A stretch of 64,000 nucleotides of DNA. Origin: Tigriopus japonicus (Eukaryota > Arthropoda > Copepoda > Harpacticoida > Harpacticidae). This document shows, one piece after another, positions 1 through 13,300 of this stretch (its first letter is position 1; every line of letters begins with the position of its first letter). Location of the stretch: positions 675,499 through 739,498 of the forward strand of contig JAAGOF010000104.1 in NCBI GenBank assembly GCA_010645155.1, in the 5' to 3' direction. A program made the position numbers and the translations under genes. The notes under the pieces are model-generated. The model worked only from the letters and a program-made list of their open reading frames with translations. It did not search any database and was not told where the DNA came from.

Positions 1-1133
1 TCTATTTTCCAAGTGATTGATAGTTTGGGGAAAATTTTTCAGTTTATTCATTTTTTGCCAAAGTTTGTATTTTATCATCATAGATCAGTGCAGAATGATT
101 ATTTCAAGTTTTAAGGCAAGAAAATTACTGCATGGGCAAATCTGGAAAAGTGCCCTGTTTTCATTTGATGTGTCAGTGACTGACTCTAATTTTTTACTAA
201 ATGTAAAATATGAGGTTAAGGTACTCATGCAAATAAAAGTTTTTAGCTCTTCATTAATCACATATTTCATATGCTTATCACCTAAAAAACTTTGACATCA
301 TAAAAAGTACTCTCCCAACTTAAAAAACACAGTTTCATGTGCTTTACTTATCAATAGAGGGCAGAAAAGGTTGGAAAATGAAAAAAAAGGAAGAAATTTT
401 TGAGTTAGAAAAATGGCCAAAAGCAAGTTTTTCCGTCTCAATTTGTCACTTAATAAGCCAAAGTTATTTGGTCTGTTGTTTTTTCAGTCGGAAATCTGTC
501 GTTCTCGTTCCTTCACCAAAAAATGAACATTTTTAAGGTCGGATTTAGATTTCAAAAAAAGTTTTTCAAGGTCTGAAAATCTCGAAAAAGTTTTTCAAGG
601 ACTGAAAAACTCGAAAAAGTTTTTCCTTCGTGTTAAAATTTCAATAAAATGCGAAAATAACAAAAAATAAGATAAGTTACTGAGCCCCCAAAAAAGTTTT
701 TTATTTTTTATTTTGAGAAGAAGTTTTTTTTTCCTCGCTCTCCTTATCAATTTTTAGAAGTTTGCAGTTTGATAATGTTAGCAGGAAACTGCCGTCAAAG
801 GACATTTCTTCTTCAGCCAATCGCCTTTCTCATACGATTCACAACAAAATAATGAGATTTCCCGTGAGAGCCTCAAACAGGCCCACGTGGAACAAGGGTT
901 TTCTGCCTATTAGTGTTGGTCCGTTTGGTTGGGGATCCATGATATGTTAGTGAGCTGGTTTCTCATCTCCACTGGTTCGAGTGGCTTGGCTTGTGTCCTT
1001 TAATGGGAACATGCACAAAGGCCAAACACAATATGGTATGTTGGGTTGAGGTAGCAGCCAACCCCTCCAATAATAACAATGTGGAAAAGACGGGAACAAA
1101 TGAACGGATCACTAACGTCTTGATTCCACTCAC
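1..1133. other. Intronic sequence of the metalloprotease gene, no exon recognised
   Basis: No further exon with a phase-2 entry and catalytic-domain motif was found here, so this is probably intron. The only structure noted is a short tandem repeat at 561-625. Confidence 0.4.
561..625. repeat. 29-bp tandem repeat, 2.2 copies
   Basis: The unit begins GTTTTTCAAGG and ends CTCGAAAAA. Copies start at 561 and 590, with a partial third at 619. Copies differ at only a few bases. Confidence 0.7.
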
Positions 1134-1338
1134 CGTACTTTAGTGAGTCGGATGTTGAACGAGACTCCAAGTGATGGATGCTGTAGTAATGCCTCGGTAC
1201 CATCCACAATAACGAGAAGATCTTTCACTATCTTGGTATTCAGATCTTGACCTTGGTGTAGGGTCGGATGCTCAACCTTCATTTGCTCGTAAAAGGCCAT
1301 ATCGGTGAAAAGTTGAAGCTCAATCGTCCTGGTTTTTA
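1134..1338 (-). CDS. Metalloprotease exon 8 of those seen: start of reprolysin catalytic domain
   Basis: Acceptor cttttctgcAG, donor GTACG|GTGAGT, phase 1 in and 2 out. KTRTIELQLFTDMAFYEQM is the usual opening beta-strand of an ADAM/ADAMTS catalytic domain. It is followed by NTKIVKDLLVIVDGTEALL, HPSLGVSFNIRLTKV, the helix and second strand. The active-site helix would be encoded left of the window. Confidence 0.7.
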
Positions 1339-4300
1339 CTGCAGAAAAGGGCAAAATTGGACAAAATATTTGAATAAATGAAATCAATATTCCTGATGAA
1401 TAATTTCAAGCACATCTCGGGAGAAATTACTCTTTAAATTATAAAGCTTCAATGAAATCTAGATCGAGTGCAATTACAAAAATTCGTGCCCTAATTCTCA
1501 ACCATTTTGACACCAAGGATGAATTAACGAGTGACCCTTGATGACAGTCATGAGATTCGTGTTAAAAATTCCAAATCCCTATCGAAATGAATAACATTAA
1601 AATTTATGCTTGGAACATCAGTGGAACATTTTTGATCTTATCATTGCAGCGCTAACTTGAAAAAGCATAGAGATAGATAGAGGGGTTCTTAGGAAGCAGC
1701 AAGGGACGTTCAGCATTACTGACTTAAAAGTTGAAAGTTGACCCAAATAAGTTAGTTTTCAAAGCAAAGTTTCGAAAAACTTCCAGTTTTGTGCATGTGA
1801 TCTCCTGTGTGGGGTTTACGTCTTCCAAATACGTTAAGAAATTTTAAGTAGAAGATAATTAATACAATCTGCATGTAGTCATAAACTTTTACATTGATCA
1901 TTTCGCAACAAAACTATGACAACAAAAAATTATGAATATTCAAAAGCAGTGAATATAAGACCACAAAAGTTCTGCGAGGGCTCGAGTTCTGGCGCTAAAA
2001 TGAGAAAACAAGTGTAAATTATTGCATCCTCATTGATCTTTACTTTTAAACAATTCAGAATGGTTCCTCAAACGTTCATACAAACAACATCACTATTTAA
2101 ACAATGATAATGTTAGCTTATTGGCGAGACAAGAATATATTATACCCTAAGGGTTTCTTTACCTTCTTGATCGAGGAAAGGGGCCCTCGATGAGTGGCTC
2201 TTGTCATCGGATCTCCAAGATAAAGGAGGCTTTTTCGTATGAGGATCTCTCTTACTGAAAAACAAAGATTACAACGATCTTTCTTGGCCTTGTACGATAT
2301 TCTGAACACGTGCTATTTTTCCGGAAAAAGGCAGCAAAAGTACTGAGTTGGAAACAAGCTCTTCGGACGTTTAAGTACCAACAAGACAAATAATCATCTT
2401 GCGATTACTCCTATCTACGTAATTCTTGGCTTGCTTTCATATTTTGCACAATATGTAGATTGATGATGCTAACCTAATTAACGCGTTAAGGGACAAGTCG
2501 TCCATCTAAAGAAATGTCAGACAAAATTAATGGAGATATGTGTTGTGTACAGCTTCGGCCATAAAAAGGCTCTCGTTTCTCTTGGCCTTCTCATCTCAAA
2601 GAATAATAGCTCGCAATACCCGTACAAAAAATGCAATACAAACCCACCTTAGTTTCACTCAACGAAAATGAGAAACTAAAAATGACTTTGGAAGCAAAAT
2701 TTGCAAGATATTTTTAGAAGGCCAATTTGCCTGGTTCCCATCTCATCTCCATTATGCCTATGGCACTTTCGTTAATGTATGTACATATAAGCCACCGCCA
2801 CCAATTTATCACTGCCAAGTGAACTGCCAAGACTGCCAGATGGGACATTTTTGTTTGTACTTGGCATCCAAAAGGACTTCCACTGAATGATGCTTTCGGT
2901 TTCACACTCATTTATTCTACTATTTTGTAGCTTCAGTTTCATTATTAACGACTCTTTTCAGGTGCAAATCGCAACCTTGAATTCTCCTAGTGACACATTT
3001 CGTTTCGAACTTGAGATCAATAGACTTTTTTGTAATTCATTGTAAAAAACTTTGTTATGCACTTGATATTAAGGCCACAACTTTTACTCATGGATTGGTA
3101 ATGCACCCAATATAGTTGGCACAATATCGAGGCATCGATGAACTTTATTCTTGCAAAAAAAGTACAGGGTCGGCGGTCCAAGTGTGGATTTTGCCTTTTT
3201 TCGTACATAACCAGTGTCCGTTTCACGTCTAATTGAAGCTCATAGACTTTCTTTTCTGACCCATCCTTAAAAGTGAGACATGTTGGGATACCCAACAATG
3301 GACTCTAACCCAAAATTCTGCCCTCCTCCTCTTGAGGGATAAATGCAAGGCTCTGTGCCAACTGTCCCAATTACTTCATAGATGTCATGATCTTACCCAT
3401 GCTCAAGGGCTCCTACAGGGATATGTACAAACCAACTTTTATTCCTTAACACTTCAAAATTCTTAAAATGTTAGGTTGAAAAAAATAAAACGAAAACTAC
3501 GTACAAGAGTTATGACGGGGTTAAGAGGTCTACACTTGGGCCGCCGACCCTGTAGTAATAGACTTACAAGACCCTTGACCAAAACCGAAATTTTCGTTTC
3601 GAAAGAAGGCTTAGCCGAAATCAGCAACGTGACCACAACATTGAATTCATACGTTATTCACCATAATTCACCATAATATGTAACAGGAGAAGCCAGAAGC
3701 CAGTGTACCAGAAGCTTTTGGACCAAAAAGTTGCGACATTTTGTTCAAACTTCTCTCTTTTTATTACATGTCTGCTTTCCGGTTGGCATAACAAAAATCG
3801 CAACCTAGACCGAAACCGAAATTTCGGTTGAAAGCGCGCACATTAAAGCAAAATCGACCCACCTTTATCTTTAGTTTAGTTCGAAAGTGTGTGATCCAAA
3901 TTGTTCTAAACTTCAAAGCAAAGTGGAGTGTAAATAAAATTGTAATAATGTTAAGAAATTAGTCAAAATAAGCTGGTATTAAGATAAAAACCCAAAATTT
4001 GTAAATTGAGTTCCAGTGCTATTGTAAAAAAATAAACAAGGAATCGGTATTAAATGGGGCGTCAGAACGATCACCCGTGTTTCAAGAGTCCAAAGGCGTG
4101 AAATGAGTGGGTTGCAACTTCAAATGTGAGCCTTGGCCTTCGCTTCTTGGCGACCTAAAATGTTGTTAATTTGGAGGTAAGCACACACACTTTAATGGCA
4201 TGGCTTTAAACTGTTATTGGAATTGGGGGAGGATCGTAAATTAGGCAAGAGTTTTCCACGGAATTTGCCGAAATAAACCTGAAAAACTAGATTTTAGTAA

Positions 4301-7300
4301 ACATTTAGTGCGGAGACACTCGATCGCTCTTGTTTTTAGTTTCTCCTATTAAAGCCAAGCCCAAATTTAGCTTCACAAACCATGTAAAGTTAAAATCAAT
4401 TTGGCTATTTTCCTGTTATAGAGTCCTTTAAGCGCAACCAGTAAAATAAAAATAACGTGCAACCTTAGAGCGTTATGAAACAAAATTTCACTTCTTATAT
4501 GTCCAATGAACATTTAGAAGTTCGAAAACAGGTCAAACTTTTGTGTCAAGGTTCAAATTCGGGAGCTGTATTAGTTAGGTGACCCAGGAACCCTTGAAAG
4601 GGGTTATCCCTGGGTGACCTCCCATGACCTCCCAGTCAGGTGCTCGTTAAAGGACCGTATACCAAATAACCCGACAGACGAATGCCGAGTCAACTAATTT
4701 GCTGAGCATTCGTGTTTACAGGGTTGTTTTAATTTAGATTCTGCAAAACATTGATGACAAATTCCGACAAAAGGATTTGATATAGTTACGTTACGGTTAA
4801 AATAACTTGAAAAATACAGGTGTATGCCCAACTCTTTGTTTTTGTCGTCTAATGAATTTTGGCAATATTAGTCCTTCTAATTGGTGCTCAAAGTAAGGTT
4901 GTTTTTTTTTGATAATAGAGCGTGTGTACTAAAAATCTGAGCTTTATAATGGGTCAGTCAATTTCATTAAAACTTTGCCTGAGTATACCTAAAACTGTTT
5001 TCTTCAAAGGGTATATAAGTACAATGTAATCACCAGGGCCACCAAATTTATGTAAAAAATTTCGCTGAAAAATGTATTATTTTTGGTAGTTTTTTGAGAA
5101 AAAAAATGTAACAAAATCGGACTTTTTGGTAGTTATTTTGGTAATTTTTTGGTAATTTGGTCACATATTTCCTCAAAAACTAACCTTTTTCATACTTGCA
5201 TCATCTAAATTTTGTTTCTTAGGTAGGAACAGATGCTAAAATAATTATATTTTGTCATGATTGTTAAAAATTTAATCGCCTCTATTTGTATTTTGATTTG
5301 ACATCCTTTTTGTAGATGATTCTCAACAGAATAGGCATTTTCCAATTGTTTTTCCCAAATTTTCCCAGTTTTTGTAGTTTTGGACAAAAATTGCACATTT
5401 TTGTAACTACCATGTAAAATGTCATTTGCAACCGATTAGTGGGCCTGATGATATACTAAATATTCCTAGTGACAAAAGTAATGCGCTGTATATTCTTGCT
5501 TCTTTATCTTGACTTTGTCATATTTTTTTTCCATAATAGTTCCATTGAAACAGGCAATTTAACCATATTTATGTAAAATTTTCCCCATTTATGTAATTTT
5601 GGACAAAAATCGCAGATTTTGGTAATTACATTGTAAAATGTAATTTTCAACTATCTGGTGGGCCTGGTAATCACAAATGTTATGGGTCACGAATGGTTCT
5701 TGATGTAGTAGGGGACTCTAATTCGTGACAACCCTGTATATGCATGTTCTGCACAGTGTGATCTCTTTGTGCAGTACATCCATGGATTTCTGTGACACTT
5801 ACTCTGTCTAGTCATCTCCTACCGGGATATCATTATCCAACATAAATTTGGATTTCTGTGACACTTACTCTGTTTAGTCATCTCCTACCGGGATATCATT
5901 ATCCAACATAAATTTGGATTTCTGTGACACTTACTCTGTCTAGTCATCTCCTACCGGGATATCATTATCCAACATAAATTTACGTGGTTTTTAAATTTTG
6001 GGAAGGGTGAACATTCTTAATATTGACTGAAGAACAAATACCATAATCCCACTCATCACTTGCTTCCCTTTCAAGATCAGGATATTAACCAAAGGGCACG
6101 TTTAAAGAGGATGTCGTTCAAGGAGCCGAAACAAGACGTTTATCTAATCACTTCCTACGCAAGAAAAACTTTTTTTTTTTTAAAGTCAGAAAACAGACCT
6201 GCCACGGTGTTTTTTGAGCGTGAGAAGTCATTTTCAAATTCCAAAAAACTTTTGAGACCACTTTGGAGGTGTGAATGCAATACCGCATCTGTATCTAGGT
6301 CACGGGCAAAAACACGACTTAAAACATGCTTCAAAACCATTTTTTGATCATTTTTTCCACTCAATTGTCAAGTAGCCTTATGGGTGAGTTTACCTTAAAT
6401 ATTGTGTAATTCTACTAAGCCGTTTGTCTAAATTGGTGTATTGACCCTCCCGTTTGGTCCATCGAGAATGCTGAACGAAAAAGCCGTTGAAAAAAGATCC
6501 ATGAAATAGATTTCTGAAATATTTTATAGCAACACTGCTCTTAGTACATCTACGGCTAAAGTCAAAGTAGATTTTCAAATATTTGTTTTTAAGTATGTTT
6601 TAAGTAACATTATAAAGTTTTTGCCCGTGACCTATTTAACCAAATTCAAATAAATGTTTTGCATTGCGTTTACATCTCAAAAGTGGTCTCAAAAGTTTCT
6701 AGAATTTGAAAATGACTTCTCACGCTCAAAAAAACACCGTGCTGTGTCAATAACTTTTCAAATGTTAATAGTTACAATTGCAACAATAACTTTGGTCCCA
6801 ACGGTAATTGAATACAATTATAATTTCTTTATTTTCAAATGTAATCAATAACATTTGTTATCACCTTCAAAAAGTAATTGATTTTTTCAAACGCAACTGG
6901 AATTTACTTCTCTTTCAATGCAAAAGGTTTGAAAAGTGTCAAAGAATTGTTAAATTTGGGTGCCTCAAACAATATACTGAATAGTATATCAAAGATGGGA
7001 AAAATCTTTGAAAAATATTATCCCAGAACTTACTTGTTTTCAAGGTGTAATTATAATTTGTGATTGAAAATTGACAATTACTTTGGTTGAAACGCACTCG
7101 CTATTAATTACAATTCCTTTGAATTCGGATGTAATGAAAAACAATTACAATTGTTGTGAAATGTAATTGGAATCACGTAATTGTAATTGAAATTACTATT
7201 GTATCACAGGTGTGTCAGAAAGGACGTTTTATACTGATTTGGTAAAATTATAGTCAATACTTTTGTATAAATCAAGACTTGATTTTCTTGTAATGTGTTG

Positions 7301-10300
7301 CTACTAATTGGTACAGGGTTGTCAAAAATTAGAGTCCCATCCCAAATCAACAATTATTGGTGACACAATACATTTGAGATTGAATTGTACTAATGCCGAT
7401 TGAAGAAAATATTTTTAGGTATGCTCAGGCAAAGTATTTTTGATATTTGATTCGTTCCAAAAATATGATTTTGCTTTCAAGAACGACTGCCCCGCCCAAG
7501 GAACGAACGCTCTTTTCTCAAAAAATATCCTTACTTTGAGGGCCCATTAGAAGTACTAATATTGTTGTAATGGATTAGACCAAGGAAACAAAGTGTTAAC
7601 GATACACCTGTACTTTTTATGTTATTTGGAGCCCATTATTATTTTATTGTCTTCTTCCGTCAAATTTACCATTAAAGTTTTGGGGACCCTAATTTAAAAC
7701 AACCTTTTACGTTGATACAAATTGAAACTTTTTTGGCACGTGAAATTGAATATGAAGCAAAAAATCCTCGATGGCAAGTACAATTTTAACCATTTCGATT
7801 TTTTTTTTTTGCTGATTTTTTACTACCGCTACAAGGAATGTGATTCCCTGTAAATTGAAGGATTTCTCCCGACAGCTTCAATCCGACCCCCAACAGGATT
7901 CGAACCTACGCCGTCTGGGGAAGCACTTACACTCGGCTCTTATAGGAACGCATTAGTACGCGCGGCCACTCTGGCTTCCTTTGAATGGTCATGAAATAAG
8001 TGCAATTTTTCCATCAACAAACAAAAGAACCGATTTTTTGTATTAAATTTTCAGATTAGATCTGGGTTCCAAAAATAAACAGCCATTTACCAAGTTGTTT
8101 GGCAACTGTTCCGTTTGGAAACTACAGCTGATGATTTGAGAGTACCCTCGTAGATAGTTTAATAGAGAGGTTAATTCAACAGCTGACCTCCCTCTTTTTG
8201 GCGCAAGCAACCTGAGGAGGTATACCGAGTTCTCATTTCTATGAACGGAGAGTTTTTACTTCAAATCCTCGGCAATTAACGTGATAGAGGTAAAAAAAGC
8301 AAGAAAACACCCCATTGTAAACATCACAAACCTGTTAGCTTTTTGTAAATCAATAAACACACCAACAAATATTGGAAGAACGGGGGAAAATCTCCAAGAT
8401 TTCTAATCCTAGAACTTCTTATGTAGGTGTAAATGAAATTGTAATCTATAATTGAAAAATGACATTTACAGGGGCTCAAATGTAGTTAATTATAATTGCA
8501 ATTACTTTGTCTCACAGTTACTTAGCAATGCAGTTGCAATTACGCAATTGTAATTTCAATTACAATTACATCACAGGCCAGATAATCAACAAGTTTTAAT
8601 CACCATTAGCGTTATTCAAGGTTCGCTTCTTACCTTTCATGATAAGCCTTCTTGACGGCTTGATAAGCTGATCCCAAGTTTTGGGTTCTTTTGACCAAAG
8701 AAAACATTTTCCGAACTCCCTGACCTTGGCGTCGTTTCAGAGCGATGCCAAAGAGCACTTTTTTCGTCTGAGGCAATGGTTGGGGTGCCAGGAAGAGCAA
8801 TACTTTATCCAGGCCCAGGTTGACCGGGGACAAATCGTCGAGCACGACATCTGGAAAAGAAAACTTGGAACCTAGGTATGAATCAATCCTCCTTGAATGG
8901 AGGGAAATTGGAACGTTTGAAACTGAAGCCATGCACTTAAGAACTGAAGGGAAAAAGGCGCTTTTTCTTGAGGGTTGGGAAATTTCTTAATTACATCCGG
9001 TTATAAATTTGCGAGGTGATACATTCTCAACATGGTTCTGTTCAATTAATTTGACATTATTTTCCTAAAAAATATTTGTCGTATTTGAGTCAACCTTCAA
9101 GTGACCACAATAAATATCCCATTCCCTATCCTCGAGGTTCTAACATTTCTTATGCAAAGAACTGTCTACAAAAAGATAAGCAAACATATTTAAAAAAAAT
9201 ATCTCACCATTAGCCCCACCGATGGCTGTTCTGTATCCTCGCATCTTATTATTGAACAAAAGATCATCCTCATCCGAGTAAGTTGTGTCTGACGTCATCG
9301 ATGCATTTGGCTTTCCAAAAAAGTCTGAAAGACAGTTATTTCTGTTAAATGAGGGACGGATTCCAAAAAAGAAATTCTAATTTTGTTTGTTTAAAACATT
9401 TATCGACCGAAATGACCTTGAACCGAAACCGAAAGCAGCGGTTTAAATTAGTACTTGAGGGACTCTTTAAAATCGAGCGTATTATGGTTGACATCAAATA
9501 TCCGATTTCATTGCCAAGCTTTATTCATTAAAGTGTATGTGTTTTTTTGAATTCGGAAGGCTTAACCGGAACCGAGGGTTTTGATCCCAGATTCATCAAT
9601 CACAACTCATTTCAAAATATTTTCGCTACACCTTTGCTTGTAGAGTCTTTGAGATACCATTATTTTCAATCTTGTATTCGCCAGAGGCCCTTTGTTTGCT
9701 CAAAACATCATGCTTAAAAAACTTTTTGGAACCCCTGGTTTCAAAAAGGCCAGTCAAACTAAGGTTGGAGACAAATGATTTCTTTGATTAGTCCCATGGG
9801 AATCCACGAACCACACAACCCATACGACGCTGCTATGATTCGACATATCTTGAATGAGAGGGCAAACAACAGTGTACGAAAGTTGTCCATCGGGTGCATC
9901 TTTTGGAACAAATATGGGTAAAGAGTATTCTTAACCTTGGAACCTATTTCTTGGTCTGTTTTGGCGTTCATCTCGTGTTGTGATGCGTGTCCTAGACATC
10001 AACCCGAGCCCTTCACGCAACCACGACTCTTTGTACGCATACAAAACTAAATTAACTCTTATCTCGCTCATCTCAGTACATAAAGTACAAAGAAAAAGTA
10101 CTTACTCTGACCAGGAGGAGAAACCTCGTCGTTTTTCATCTTGAATGACCGAGTGGTTGTCTTCAATTGTCCAAATTGTACCATTGCCCCCTGTATCGGT
10201 ATCTTTTGACCAGACAAGGGATCCACATGATGTGTTCCAAATTTTCGAGAAACCACCAACGCGTCTAATGACTCTGGCGAGCATCCAGTTAACGAGACTC

Positions 10301-13300
10301 GAGAATTTGGATCCGACTCCAACTTCGCTCGATATATACATTGGGTGAGATCCCTGGGATTTGTTAAATGGAACTTTAAGACTGAGGGGCCCCCAGAATC
10401 TTCCTCAATCAGGAAATGTTCGTCCACAAGACGGGAGTTCCGTTCCAAGTCCACCAAACGCTCACTGCCCAAAACAGTTCCTTTCATCATTGATTCAATC
10501 TCGGATTGCGACTCCTGAAGGCAAGGATACTACATTTAAGCATCAAGATGTAGCCGGAAGGACAAAATGGGACTCACGAGCTCCTTTGGCCTTGAAGTCA
10601 CTTTTTGCCGCCCTTGGCGAAAATTGAGTTGAGCTCGGCGAGAGTGGTCATCATGCCTTCTATGATTTTTTGACTTGGCTCGACGGTGGCGTCTCTTTTT
10701 TTGTTTTACCCTTTCTATGGAGACTGGCAAGAAAATTGTGAGGTTTCTTTTGGGTGGATCATGAAAGATTGTGGATTAGACAATAAAAAATGGAAACTAT
10801 AAATCAAAGTTTGATAATGACAATTGTGCAAGAGTGTTTGAAGAAGGTTCTTTTCGAAGAGACAATATAGAAGTATCGTCGACGAAGGCTGGGGAATCCC
10901 TAAATGATATTTTCCTAGCGCTTTTCCTTATTCTCCGGTCAATTCATCATCATCTCTCTCTCAACACGTTGGTGTTGCAACCAGAGCAGAGAGTGTTCTG
11001 GACTTAGTTTTTTCCAATGACCCTGATCTGATCCAGTATGTCCATGTTGCCCCATGTAGTCTTTCAGATCATCACATTCTTGAGATAGGGTCTACCATTA
11101 CTCAAAAGCCGGCGAGCTCTAGAGTTATACCTGCACAAAAGGTGGGTCTGGCAAGGTTCAAGTTCAAAGAGGAACATTGGCCTCTTATTGTTGAAAGATT
11201 GGAAGAGTTGGATTCGATTTCCATTCTGAAGCAGGAACCATCCATAGATGACGCCACAAATAGGCTGATTTCACTTTTTGACGAGGTTTGTTTGTCCCTC
11301 AGTATCCCAGAAATGGTGTCAAAAGGGAGGTCGTTGTCTAAAATTCCAAAGGTTAGAAAGAAGTTGTTCAAAAGGAGTTGTCAGATTGCAAATAGACTTC
11401 GACGTGCTTCAAATCCATTTGTTGTAGCCAGCCTCCAAAGCAAATTGGATGTGGTCCAATCAAAGATTAGGGCCGCCATTGATTCCGATCAGTTAGGAAA
11501 GGAAAGTAGAGTGATCCAGGAGGTTAAGACGAATCCAAAGGCGTTTTTCTCTTTTGCAAACACAAAGAGAAAAATGAAGCATCCAGTAGGACCTTTTGAG
11601 GTCGATGGTAAAACCGTCAATGATAATGAGGTCACGGCCAATATGCTTGGAGATCAGTTCTCAGGCGTATTTTCAAATCCGAAAAGGGTTGGTAGAGCAG
11701 GCCATGATTGTAGTAATGTTGTTGATGAGACTGGCATTCACAGTCAGGATAATCAAGTGGAGGATCTGGTAGTCACAGATCAAGATGCTTTTGAGGCCAT
11801 CAAGAGCTTAAAGCTCTCAAGTTCTCCTGGACCTGATGGTGTGACATCTCAGTTTCTGAAGAAATGTTCACAGATTCTTGCCCCTGTTTTCTCCTACTTG
11901 ATGCGTCGCATCTTAGATCAGGGCAAGTTTCCCTCCTCAGTGAAAGTAGCTCATGTTGTCCCAATTTTTAAGGGCGGAGATAAGTCACTCCCTAGTAATT
12001 ATAGGCCCATTTCTCTGACCTCCAGCGTTGCAAAGGTTTTTGAGAAGATTATGAAGTCCAAGCCTGGAGATTATTTGGAGGTCCATGATTTAATTCCCCC
12101 AGGGCAGCATGGGTTTCGAGCCCATTTTAGTACAGTCACCCAATTGGTTGACCATATTGAGCAGATCATTGAAGGGCTTGAAAGTCACGAGTCAGTTGAT
12201 GTAGTGTATCTTGACTTTGCCAAGGCCTTCGATAAGGTAGATCATGGTCTTTTGCTTGATCAACTCAAAGAGTTTGGGGTCAAGGGTAAGGTCCTGAATT
12301 GGATTGATAGTTTTATGAGCGAAAGGAAGCAAATAGTTAAAGTTGGAGGATCTTTTAGTGGCATGTATGATGTCAAGTCAGGTGTTCCACAAGGTTCAAT
12401 CTTAGGTCCGCTCCTGTTTATTCTCTTTATTGCTCCTCTCCAGAAGTTTAGAACAAAAGCCAGTATTTCTTCGTATGCTGATGACACGAAATTAGTTTGT
12501 GGAAGGAATGGTCAGGACTCGAAATGTTTAGTTGAGGACTTGGAGAAAATCTACTCTTGGGTTGGCGAGAGTAACATGGCATTGAACGGGATGAAATTCC
12601 GTACAATGACGTATGGGGCATCAAAATTAGATGTTCCGCTCAAAGACAATGGAGGTTGTGATATTAAGCAGGTATCGTCCATGAGGGACTTAGGAGTTGT
12701 CGTCCAAGATGATGGAAAGTTCGATGAGCATATCCAGTTGAAAGTGGGAAAGGCATTTCAAACGTGTGGTTGGATCTATCGCACTTTCAAGTCCAGAGAT
12801 AGTATTACGATGCTAACTCTGTACAAGTCGATTGTTCAGCCGCATCTTGAATATGCCTCACCCATTTGGGCTCCAATGAGTTCAGCAGGTTTGCAAAAGG
12901 TCGAGCAGGTCCAAAGATCTTTCACTAGGAACATCACAGGAATGAGAGAGCTCTCGTTTTGGGAGAGGCTCCAAAAGTTAGGGCTGTACGGTACTCAGAG
13001 AAGGTATGAAAGGTATCTGATACTGTATGTTTTCAAGAGCGTTCATGGGCTCTGTCCTAACCCCGGATTTGAGATCAGTTGTAGCGATCGTAGAGGTTTT
13101 ACGTGCGTTTTGAGAGCACCTCCAAATCCAAGGGAATCTAAGCTAGTTCGAACAATGAAGTCCTCCTCTCTTCTTTATCGGGCTCCTTCATTGTTCAATT
13201 TGTTACCCATTAGTCTTCGTCGGGAATATGTAGGAGCTAATCCTCTAATAGCATTTAAGGCAGGATTGGACAAATTTTTGAATACTATTCCTGACCAACC

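Noticed and set aside
3017..3298. Minus-strand frame of 93 codons
   Set aside because: It contains the inverted end of the TA-flanked MITE at 3165, so it is transposon sequence and not an exon.
5783..5980. Three regular repeats as a possible CRISPR array
   Set aside because: The copies are adjacent with no spacers and the DNA is eukaryotic.
6060..6364. Overlapping frames on both strands
   Set aside because: They lie across the arm of the CACGGTG element and are by-products of its sequence.
9759..9990. Minus-strand open stretch between metalloprotease exons, enterable in phase
   Set aside because: It joins the propeptide exon in frame but then runs to a stop with no donor giving the phase needed by the next exon, while direct joining of 10106 to 9324 is in phase.
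10145..10627. Plus-strand frames opposite the propeptide exon
   Set aside because: They are antisense shadows of exons with clear splice sites on the minus strand.
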